In this document: positions 1 to 8,100 of the stretch, piece by piece
Numbering within the stretch: the first letter of the stretch is position 1
How the letters are laid out: every line of letters begins with the position of its first letter
NCBI GenBank assembly: GCA_036939975.1
Contig: JALLPB010001334.1
Span: forward strand, 1-10,243
Length of the DNA: 10,243 bases
From: Cyclostephanos tholiformis
Taxonomy: Eukaryota; Bacillariophyta; Thalassiosirophyceae; Thalassiosirales; Thalassiosiraceae
Direction: 5' to 3'
Position numbers and translations under genes: made by a program
The notes under the pieces: generated by a model
What the model saw: the letters and a program-made list of their open reading frames with translations, nothing else
Database searches by the model: none
What the model was told of the DNA's origin: nothing

Positions 1-1
1 G

Positions 2-3000
2 GGCGTACGACAGGCGTCCCCCTTGCCCCCGAATCACAATTTCTCGCGCAACGACGTGATCGTGCTGACGTTGCAGCCCCGTGGGACCGGCGACTTCCTG
101 GGGACGACGTCACTACCCACGAGCAAGGACGCGATATCCGTCGAGGCGCGCGTGCTGAACATCGGACCAACGTACGTCGACGTTGCGATGCCGGCGGGGA
201 AGTACGATAACGCGTTCGGACCGGCATCGAACAACGTCGGCGAGGGGGGTAAGGGCGATCCGGACATGCGAGTTAGGGTCGACAGGTTCTTCTCGGACGT
301 GCCGTATCGTAGGATGGTAGCGGCGTTGGGACAGCTAACGTCCATCCCGGACCGTCGGGAACAATCGTCGCATTCGACGTCATCGGCGTCCGCTTCGGGC
401 GGGGTGGGTGGCACGAAGGTCGACGACGTGCGCGTGGGCGGATTTCATATGGACGCGCTATTGAGGGAGGCCGTCCTAGCGACGTTCGCGATCGAGAACG
501 ATCCCACGTATGACGGCACGAACAATCCCGGCCTCGGAGATCTGGTGAGACGAGACGCGTTTTTAGTTGCCCACCCGGCGCGCGGGCGGGCGGTGTTCTG
601 TGATGTCAATATGCCTCCGATGATTACTCTTTTTTTCTTTTTCGCAAAATGGACGTTCGTCTCCCTCCTCTCATGGTCCTCCCCTCCCCCCCCCTTCCCC
701 GTCGTTATCCCACCATAATCATTAAACCCAGCCGAAAAAATTGGCGAAGCCGCCACTGCGGACATCGACGCAAATGGCCGACCAGGTGATGACTTACATC
801 CGGGCGAATCCCGGCGATCTCTTCCCCCGGTACAACGAACCGCAATTGACAGCCATTAGGTCGTCCTTAACTCGTAGACTAACCCTCATACAGGGCCCGC
901 CGGGTAAGTAGGAATAGGGCACGGCGATCCCTGTATACCAATCGTTCCGCATCGCAACTCTCTTTAATATTTCTCGTGACGTATACAATTCGTGTCACCT
1001 CCTAAAAAAAATTGTGCATATTACAGGCACTGGAAAGGTCAGTTTTCTTGTGACCGATTATGCTCACTTCGTTCGCATCATCACGCGCTAATGGCACGCC
1101 CTGAATCGCACTCTTTCCGCCATAGACAACGACAGCGGGTTCGATCGCGTTCGGGTTCGTGCATCAGTGTCGAAGCCTGTCCCCGCATTGTAAGGTCCTC
1201 GCGACAGCATTCTCTAATGTTGGCGCCGACAATCTCGCCGAGAAATTCCTCAGCCTTGGACTCAAGGTGGTACGAGTCGGGAAACCGTCCGGCGTGTCGG
1301 AGGCGTTGTGGGGTTATACGTTGGATGCTGCCATCGAGCGCGATCCCAAGGCACAGAAAGCTCTCGAGGACGCTGCTAGGATTACGGCTAAGATCAATAA
1401 GGGCGCCAAGAAGAATGGCGACAGTAGAACGACGGATGTATCGGCCGAACGAGCTAAGCGGGATGCTGCCACCGATGCCGTGAAGGCATCGATTCAGGTA
1501 AGTTTGCACATTATCTTAAACCTTCGTCGACATTTATTTGTCCTCTTTCCAACACATCGTGATCAACTCTTAGGCTTGCAACATTGCTGCCACGAGGGCA
1601 CTTCGCGAGGCGGATGTCATCGTCGCTACCTCGATCGGGGCCGCTGATTCTCAGCTGTTAGCGGCCTGTGGAATATATCCCGAGGAGGAAGAAGATGCGA
1701 AATCCAGGACGAGAAGGGCCGCCGTCGACGCCCGACCCAAAACACAGTTTGGTACTATCCGGGGTAAGGGGCATATTTATTGTCATGCGCAGCATTTCCG
1801 AATTTAGATCCTTAAATTGCGCCTGCCGCCGTCACATTATCTTCTCTTTGTTGGAAAAATTAAACGTAAGAATTCGCGCCGGATAACTTGCCTCCTCTGT
1901 CGACCCCTTTCGTCATAATCGACGAAGCTTGTCAGAGCGTAGAACCGGCGAGTCTCATTCCGATTGTGTCTACGAATAGCTGTCGGTCCTTGGTGATGCT
2001 TGGAGACCCCTGCCAACTTCCGCCAACCGTTAAAAGCGATGAATCCTCAACGGGGGAATCGCCTCTGTCGGTCTCTCTCATGTCGAGGCTTGCATCAATC
2101 TTACCTCAGCCCATCACAATCACTGCACAAAAGGACAACACACCTCTGGAGACCCGATTTTTGCAAAGTAAGCCGACAAAGCAAGCGGTCTCTAAGTTAT
2201 CTGACGTCTCCAATAATATTTCGTACAGGAAGCAATATTCTGGTTCTTTGCTGCTCTCCCTCCAGTACAGGATGCACCCGTCCATAGCTGCTTTCTCAAG
2301 TGCGATCTTTTACAACGGGTTGTTATCGTCGCCTCTACAGCTTAACAGCTCCCTGAAGTTTCCACAGCATCTCAGCTCCAAGTACCCCTCAAGTAATGGA
2401 GATTTGTCGGTTAGATTCGTACAAGTTGGAGGCCGCAACAATGAGAGCAGAGATGCGGTCCAATTCGGCGAAAGTTTGCATAAAGCATCTGTCTCGGTTG
2501 CGGATCCTGCCAATACAAGCTATCGGAACGATGCAGAAGCGAGACTTGTGGTTCAGATTCTGACGAGTCTATTGAGCAAGGATGCCTCGTTTCATGGATC
2601 AATCGGTATCGTCACTCCTTACAGTGGGCAAGTTTCCCTCATCAAATCCATGATGGCGAAAGATGCTGACCTGCGTGGGCTCGTGCAATCATTTCCTCAT
2701 GAAATCGAAGTGAAATCAGTAGAGTGAGTCTCTTGCCTCTGTATTTCATTTTCTTCGACGCATGCAGTCTATTAAAAATATGACGCGTATGCCTTCCTGT
2801 ACAGCGCTTACCAAGGCAGGGAGCGTGACCTGATAATCTTTTCGGCAGTTCGGTCTAATCGTCAGGGAAAGGTCGGATTTCTTAGCGACTGGCGGAGGAT
2901 GAATGTTGCCCTGACACGAGCGAAAAGCGGCCTCATCGTGTTGGGAGATGCCGAAACTCTCAAGGACGGGGACAAGCATTGGGGTGCCTTTGTTCACTGG

Positions 3001-3030
3001 TGTGAAAACATGGATTGCCTCGTGGAGTAA
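2..3030 (+). CDS. UPF1/IGHMBP2-like superfamily 1B helicase, 5' partial, seven exons
   Basis: Predicted ATP-dependent RNA/DNA helicase. Exons by reading: 2-544, 732-903, 1027-1037, 1126-1497, 1574-1763, 1871-2723 and 2805-3030; every junction is GT-AG and in phase, giving 788 residues plus TAA. The frame is still open at the window edge, so the N-terminus is missing. In fragment numbering, residues 14-75 resemble the 1B beta-barrel of the family (VLNIGPTYVDVAMP). Then come the Q-motif region (EPQLTAIRSSL), Walker A GPPGTGKTT (236-244), TAFSNVGADNLAEKFL, VATSIGAADSQL (383-394), Walker B DEACQ (447-451), GDPCQLPPTV (474-483), QYRMHP (561-566), TPYSGQV (678-684), VDAYQGRERD (713-722) and NVALTRAK (747-754). 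Known members of the family work in nonsense-mediated decay, transcription termination or tRNA/rRNA handling. No UPF1 CH domain can be seen in the visible part, so the exact orthologue is undecided. Its 3' end converges on hisG, 142 bp away. Confidence 0.9.
545..731 (+). other. Intron 1 of the helicase gene
   Basis: Donor CTG|GTGAGA follows residue Leu181, and acceptor ACCCAG|CCG opens the exon reading PKKLAKPPL. Both ends are phase 0. At 187 nt it is the longest intron here. It contains a T-rich run (about 629-642) and a strong C-rich pyrimidine tract (about 660-705). The donor was chosen because it keeps frame and matches the expected spacing to the Q-motif; the neighbouring ORF continuation to 718 is pyrimidine-tract translation. 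Confidence 0.7.
904..1026 (+). other. Intron 2 of the helicase gene, splits Walker A
   Basis: Donor CCGG|GTAAGT cuts the fourth codon of GPPG after its first base, and acceptor TTACAG|GCACTGG completes it. The intron is 123 nt, phase 1. Retention gives an in-frame TAG at 909-911. Confidence 0.88.
1027..1037 (+). other. 11-nt microexon coding the Thr-Gly-Lys of Walker A
   Basis: GCACTGGAAAG is flanked by TTACAG and GTCAGT. Its first two bases complete the Gly codon begun at 903, followed by Thr, Gly and the catalytic Lys; the next exon begins Thr-Thr. Without this exon the helicase lacks the lysine that contacts the ATP phosphates. Its length is not a multiple of three, so skipping shifts frame. 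Confidence 0.85.
1038..1125 (+). other. Intron 3 of the helicase gene
   Basis: An 88-nt phase 0 intron with donor AAAG|GTCAGT and acceptor CGCCATAG|ACAACG. The donor is weaker than the GTAAG type used elsewhere. Reading through gives an in-frame TGA within eight codons, so it must be removed. Confidence 0.85.
1498..1573 (+). other. Intron 4 of the helicase gene
   Basis: A 76-nt phase 0 intron, the shortest here, with donor ATTCAG|GTAAGT and acceptor CTCTTAG|GCTTGC. It joins an Ala/Lys-rich helical segment to the conserved ADVIVATSIG strand. Confidence 0.88.
1764..1870 (+). other. Intron 5 of the helicase gene
   Basis: A 107-nt phase 1 intron with donor CCGG|GTAAGG and acceptor CGTAAG|AATTCG. 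The junction codon is Glu (G plus AA). The alternative acceptor at TTTAG (about 1816) would bring in-frame stops, so the later AG was chosen. Confidence 0.75.
2724..2804 (+). other. Intron 6 of the helicase gene
   Basis: An 81-nt phase 2 intron with donor GTAGA|GTGAGT and acceptor CCTGTACAG|CGCTTAC. The junction restores VDAYQGRERD, the family's motif V, which strongly supports this splice. Confidence 0.9.
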
Positions 3031-3172
3031 AAGTTGGGGATCTGTACATAAATGAAACATTATAATTTACCCAAGCAAGAAGCTGTTCAATCATCTAAGG
3101 TATTGAATTGTTCTCTTTCAAGCTTAAGTTTCACTCCCGTTCGCACAATGAATTTAATGATCACCTTAAATT
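3031..3172. other. Convergent intergenic region between the helicase and hisG
   Basis: Only 142 bp separate the two stop codons, so both 3' UTRs and polyadenylation sites must fall here or overlap the opposite gene. The stretch is AT-rich. I see no AATAAA on either strand and no further gene. Confidence 0.6.
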
Positions 3173-4245
3173 TTACATGCGAGAATTCGCCAAGTCGAAG
3201 ACCAAAATATCCGTCGCGCCTGCGAGGTGTAGTTCGTCCATTACCTTCACAATCTGCTTCTTCATAACCAGACTCGATACGGCATGCCCTCCATCGGTGA
3301 GATTCGTGATCGTCGGAGCCCTTTTCCCCGGCGTAATTTTTGTGACGTCCTGTAACACGTCTGCACTGCAGTTATACGATACCATGACAAATTTTTGCGA
3401 CGTGATGTATCCCTGGATTCGGTGCTGCAGCAAATTGACAATGTCCTTGTGTTTGGAATTGGGGTTCGTTATGAGGATCGCCTGATGATGGAAGAGGACC
3501 GGTGTAAAAGAAGATACGAGTACTAGGATGAAAATTTGCGGAAATCATTCGTGTTGATGTGTAACGATACGTACCTCCGTTTCAAGAAGAGTGGCCACAA
3601 TTTCCAAACCGGCAGCCTTGGAAAATTAACGAAGAGCGAAGAATTCGAGGTGAAATACCGATGAATATACGGTATATGACATGATTCCCACAACGAAAAT
3701 GTTTCGTCCATCGGACCTACCTTCATCGTAGTACCAGTCTCCACCAAATCAACAATCGCATCGGCTAATCCCAGACCGCAAGCAGCCTCGACGGAGCCGG
3801 AAACGAAATTGATGCTGGTTGTGACGCCCATTTCCTTGTCCAGGGGATCGAAGAACTTCCTCGCCAGCGTTGGAAAGCTCGTGACGATCCTCTTCCCTGC
3901 CAGCGTCCGCACGTCGGTGACGTTGCTTGAAGTTTGCGCCTGCACGCACAACTTGCACTTTCCGAATCCCAAGTCCATCACCCGAACCACGTCCGACTCG
4001 CTCTCCTCGACTATGTCGACGCCCGTCACGCCGATGTCGACATTTCCCTCCCCGACGTACTTCGAAATGTCCGCGGCGGGGAGGAAGACGACGGTCATGT
4101 TCATGTCCTTGCATATGGCAATGTCGAGGCGTGGCTCCCGGTGATATTCGACGCCTGCACCTTTGAGCATGTCGGTGACCTTCTCGTATAGACGGCCCTT
4201 TTTCGGTACCGCGAAGAGGCAGTGGTCGGGGTTGTGGCTCGCCAT
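3173..4245 (-). CDS. hisG: ATP phosphoribosyltransferase, long form (HisG), three exons
   Basis: Catalyses ATP + PRPP to phosphoribosyl-ATP + PPi, the first and feedback-controlled step of histidine synthesis. Exons in coding order are 4245-3721, 3616-3575 and 3481-3173 (525, 42 and 309 nt), all phase 0, giving 291 aa. Residues 1-175 are the catalytic lobes: FAVPKKGRL at 11-19, DIGVTGVDIVEE at 70-81, and the PRPP-binding signature ADAIVDLVETGTTM at 161-174. Residues 190-291 are the C-terminal ACT-like regulatory domain of long-form HisG (ITPGKRAPTITNL, then GATDILVFDL), the domain that binds inhibitory histidine in studied members. The N-terminus has no evident signal or transit peptide, and an in-frame TAG lies two codons upstream of the ATG, so the start is firm unless there is an upstream exon. 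The architecture resembles fungal HIS1. The gene diverges from the membrane-protein gene at 4482. Confidence 0.93.
3482..3574 (-). other. Intron 2 of hisG
   Basis: A 93-nt phase 0 intron. Read on the minus strand, the donor is GAG|GTACGT and the acceptor is CATCATCAG|GCGATC with a pyrimidine-rich stretch before it. It bounds a 42-nt exon upstream and opens the ACT-like domain exon (AILITNPN). Confidence 0.85.
3617..3720 (-). other. Intron 1 of hisG
   Basis: A 104-nt phase 0 intron directly after the TGTTMK segment. Read on the minus strand, the donor is AAG|GTAGGT and the acceptor is TTCCAAG|GCTGCC. Translation through it leaves the family pattern at once, whereas splicing gives AAGLEIVATLLETE, which fits HisG. 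Confidence 0.85.
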
Positions 4246-4481
4246 GGTCTATGCCCGTGATTGGTCGGTGGTCGGCGGCGGAAGTTGTGTTTGTGACTAC
4301 GCTATCGTACCTATCCTCTTATTCGTTTGTCTATCTAGGTACTATTACTATGTTGAGATTCATGTCCATCCACGTGTAACAGAAAACGAGAAAACGGCGA
4401 TTCGTCTGTCGTCGCACCTTCCACACCTCGCTCTTTTCATGCCGACACTCTCACACATAAAAAATATACATTTTTATCGCA
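4246..4481. promoter_or_regulatory. Shared divergent upstream region of hisG and the 4482 gene
   Basis: This 236-bp gap separates two ATGs facing away from each other, so it should hold both promoters and both 5' UTRs. Visible elements are a CACGTG palindrome at 4371-4376, an AT-rich stretch (AAAAAATATACATTTTTA) just before the plus-strand ATG, and a CCAAT on the minus strand at 4264-4260. None of these is proven; the promoter call rests on position. Confidence 0.45.
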
Positions 4482-5027
4482 ATGTTAGACGACACACTCG
4501 CCGCAATCGATCACATCGCGAGCCGAGTAACCGCATCGTCGGTCGTGGGCCTGTGCTGCGGTGCCGCATACGGTTCCTACAGGGGACATCCGATGTTCAA
4601 AACGTCCGTATCGACCGCGTTCTCCTTCGCGTTGGTCTCGACCGCGTGCTTCGTCATGGAACGGGCCGCGGACGTCGCCCTGCGCCAATTGTCATCGTCG
4701 TCGACGCCTCCCGCTACAATCGTCGATGACGATGATGATAATAGCAGCGGGGAGGAGATGGCATCATCCGCCGCAATGACCACTTGGTCATCGCCCACAC
4801 TTGGTAATTCGGGCCTTCACTACGGATCGCACGCGCTCGGTGGATTCTTGGGCGGGGGCGTCGTCGGGTTTTTATTCCAGGGCAAGCCATTATCGGGGTC
4901 GATGCTCATGACGCCGATGATGATAATAATCGGCAAGATCGAGGCATTGGTGGAAGAGCATCGCGCGGAACGAATGCGACAATTAATGGTGGAACATATT
5001 CGAGAACAAGAAAAGCGAAGTCCATGA
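4482..5027 (+). CDS. Small four-helix membrane protein, possibly Tim17/22/23-like
   Basis: An intronless 181-aa protein; the ATG is the first after an AT-rich leader. Hydrophobic segments lie near residues 17-32, 41-59, 111-132 and 139-152. The first and third are glycine-rich and small-residue packed (GLCCGAAYG with a following YRG; YGSHALGGFLGGGVVG), the helix-packing style of the Tim17/Tim22/Tim23 family, and the second ends in a charged ER pair as in many members. The loop between the helix pairs (70-105) is low-complexity with five consecutive Asp at 82-86, and the C-terminus (152-181) is a charged helix rich in Glu and Arg. If the family is right, it would sit in the inner membrane of a mitochondrion or plastid. 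The alternative is an unrelated small glycine-rich membrane protein. No N-terminal targeting peptide is clear. Confidence 0.75.
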   Translation: MLDDTLAAIDHIASRVTASSVVGLCCGAAYGSYRGHPMFKTSVSTAFSFALVSTACFVMERAADVALRQLSSSSTPPATIVDDDDDNSSGEEMASSAAMTTWSSPTLGNSGLHYGSHALGGFLGGGVVGFLFQGKPLSGSMLMTPMMIIIGKIEALVEEHRAERMRQLMVEHIREQEKRSP

Positions 5028-5180
5028 ATCCTCGCTCATCGATTACTCATGTACTTATATGTATAATATGAAAATGTCGAACTATGATTAGCCTCATCGA
5101 CATCGTTTTTTTTTCTAGCATTTTTTGAGTCACATGTCACATGTATTTAACCGAGCATTGTTTTTGTTTTGTTTTATGAA
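5028..5180. other. Convergent intergenic region with short direct repeat
   Basis: These 153 bp lie between the stops of the membrane-protein gene and the giant RelA/SpoT-like gene and must carry both 3' ends. It is AT-rich with T-runs at about 5106-5114 and 5121-5126. CACATGT is repeated head to tail at 5131-5144. No coding potential is visible. Confidence 0.5.
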
Positions 5181-8100
5181 CTATAAACCCAAAGTATCCT
5201 GGCCGGACGCAGGGAAAAAATCTCTCCTTTTTCTCAACCAGATAGCACGAGACTCATCTACCATGAAGGCCCTTTGTTCCTCGTTCTGCCTCTCGATCTT
5301 CGCTGGATCGATTATCATCTCGCACACTCGCTCGAACGCGCCGCACTGATCCTCGGCCCATAATTGCGACAACGTCGGCTCCTCCGTGTGTCCCTTCCCT
5401 TGCATCGAACGAATTTTCTTGATTTGCCGTTTCACCGCGGCGGCGCTCTTGTACTTATGCTGAAGTTTCAATGACCTTCGTAGTAACTCCAAATGCAGCG
5501 ATGTTTCGGCATGGTAGCGTCCAAATTTTTCCGATTCGGAGCGGAGCTTCGCGGTCCGCCTTAAAATGAGTTCCGCCTTTTTACCACGGCTGTGGCATAT
5601 GTAAAGATTCGCGAGCGCGAAGTAATCGCGTATCATCTCTTCCTGGTGATGTTGCAACGATTCGACAGGGGTCCTTTTCATATCGGCCTCGCTGATCAAT
5701 ACGAGATCGTTCAATACGTCTCTACTCAGTCCCGCCAATGTCCTGCCAATGTCAAACGTGGAAGGATAAACGTTGTGCTCGCAGCATTTTTTGTAGTGGA
5801 CGTACCCACCCGCCTCTTTGACGAGCCACATCGCTATCAAATGGACTTGAATTTCGCACACGTGCCCGCCAACGTCGAGGTTGATCTTGCAGTCGCGATA
5901 CCCACCCAATAATGGATTGTGATCGGACTTGAGGGTCGATAGCTTGATACGCCTTACGATGCTAGTGTACTTGCTCAGTACGATCTCGATCAGCGCCAGG
6001 AGCGTGGCAATGTCCTTCACGAAGAGGGACGTGCGGCAGTAGTCCGTGACAAGGAGCGGATCCCCCCCATATTTCTTCTCGCATTTCAGTAACGCCTCGG
6101 AGGGTTTCTTCACGGGTCCGACCGCCATCGTTTGTATCCCAAGCTTGCTTCCGAGGTCGGTACATATGGCCCTCAATCCCGGCAGGGCGTCTTCTGCATC
6201 CTTGGCCAGACTGTGACATATGCGATGGGAGCTCATATCTTTATATTCCGCCTTGACTTTTTGGGATACACGCTTATTCTCGTCGGCATATCCGTCCTCG
6301 CCGCTGTCGGCAATTCCCACCAACGAGTCGAGATAGGGATATAGAGGGTCGTCTTGGATATGCTTATATTGATAGTCGTAGACGCGGCTTTCGAAAATGA
6401 GGGAATTGATGTTGAGGTAGTATTTCCACGCGTTTTGGGCGATCTCGACGCGCGCCGGAGTGCGAGCACTTTCGATGAATATGCCCGCATCGTCGGAGTG
6501 CGGATCATCCTCGTCATTCCAAAATGTATCATTGGGAAAGATATGCCCGGGAATCTCCCCCTCCCTTGCCTCCATCGCCTTCCCCCCATCGTCATCATTG
6601 GGAACGTAAGAGCTTGATCTTGGGCTGTTGTGTACTGCCCTGATGGCTTCGTTCATGTTTGCCTGTGCCCTCTGCAATGCGTACATGTGAGTATCTTGTC
6701 GCCGTTGGGCGGGATTAACATCGGACCGACCCAATGAATCATGCGTCGCCGATGTATTGTCTTGACTATTGGCTGTCTTAACCTTGCGCGAAACGCCACC
6801 AAATCTGCTAATGATTGCATCATCTTCTTCATTATTGATGAGTGGTGACTTCGGCGATATGGGAAATGAAGTCGACTTGCCGAGCGACAGCACCGTTGCC
6901 TTTCGCTTGTAAAAGTCTTGAATTGCATGTAATCTCGCAGCCAACGCCAAACGAATTTCCTCGTCGGCCACATGTACTTTCAACTCTGCATGGACCTGCG
7001 CTCGGAGTGATTCTAAATAGATCCGCTCTGACACAAGGGCGTCGTTGGAAATATTAATCGATCTTCCAAGTATAGAATCTTTCGTAGAAATGGATGCAGA
7101 ACCGTCGCTAAGCACAACACGCTTCCTGGGCGGGGTGAGTGTAGTGTTACGATCTTTTTCCATGAGGTTGTCTACTTTGTTAGAGTTGGCACGTGCCACG
7201 GTGTCATTGTCATCATCGTTGCCTCTTGTTTTTGACGTCTCCGTTTCATGAACTTTGTCCCAATCTTCAATAGATGCAGGACTCTTCGGAACCGACTTGA
7301 CTTCATAATCTTCGTCGATTAAAAGGTCATCGTCATCATCAACATCTTGCACATTGCCCTTCCGTGATGTCATGATGTACGATTCGTCCTTCAATGAGCT
7401 AACAGCACATGACCCCATATCCTTCACGATCACATGAGGATCATTATCGTCGCCATTACTGTTTTCGGTATAATCCTCACTGTCTATTGACTGAATCTTG
7501 GACAGCGCCTGTTTTAAATTGCTAAACAATTCGCCATCCAACGATTCTTTGCCATTATCATCGTCACAGTAGACAAGTGAAAAATTGTTCTTTCCCATGT
7601 CTGTGTTGGTGAACTTCGAACTCATTGATGTATCTGCATTGGACGAATCATCAAGAGCAGCGCCCCCCACACTCTTTTCAAGTATCTTATCGATGGTAGC
7701 CTTGCGAGTTTGGCGTAATCTCAGCAGGTCTGAAAATAGATTGCTCATATGCGATTCCAGATCTAACAACGAATCACGAGGCGACTGGCTGGCCGACAAA
7801 GTCTCGGCAATATAATTTTCTATGGCAGAAGATGCTACCGACGCATCCTCCGCCACCGTATTGACGGATTTTGAAGTGTTTGAATTTGACGAATCGTCGA
7901 AACTAATACCCTCCATGCTGTTTGTTGACATCTGCTTGATTGCCTTCTTGCGATTTTGGCGTGATTTAAATGTGTCTACATATGTATTGCTAGACGATGC
8001 TAATACGAACTCATTCATGTGTGGTGCTGGAGCAGGAGTTGACTGCTGCCCGGTTGCGGCGGTTGGCACAGCCTCGGCACTGCATGTTTCAGATGTGTTA

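Noticed and set aside
545..718. Continuation of helicase exon 1 to the stop at 716-718
   Set aside because: It would translate a T-run and a long C-rich pyrimidine tract, and it never joins the Q-motif exon; a GTGAGA donor at 545 gives a clean phase match instead.
1081..1509. 142-codon minus-strand frame opposite the helicase
   Set aside because: It mirrors the highly conserved TAFSNVGADNLAEKF exon on the plus strand and has no family features of its own.
1817..1870. Alternative acceptor TTTAG near 1816 for helicase intron 5
   Set aside because: The added sequence contains in-frame stops before the Walker B exon; the acceptor at 1870 keeps frame.
2168..2228. Possible 61-nt intron (GTAAGC to GTACAG) inside helicase exon 6
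   Set aside because: Removing it shifts the frame just before the conserved QYRMHP motif, whereas the unspliced frame is open; kept as coding.
3108..3485. 125-codon plus-strand frame opposite the last hisG exon
   Set aside because: The minus strand carries the recognisable ACT-like domain with family motifs; the plus translation is Cys/Phe-rich noise.
4163..4729. 188-codon plus-strand frame over the hisG start and into the 4482 gene
   Set aside because: It is antisense to hisG and out of frame with the 4482 gene; its translation is Arg/His-rich and resembles nothing, while both overlapped genes have clear features.
5592..5912. 106-codon plus-strand frame opposite the RelA/SpoT-like domain
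   Set aside because: It lies wholly antisense to the motif-bearing frame; no start context or recognisable domain.
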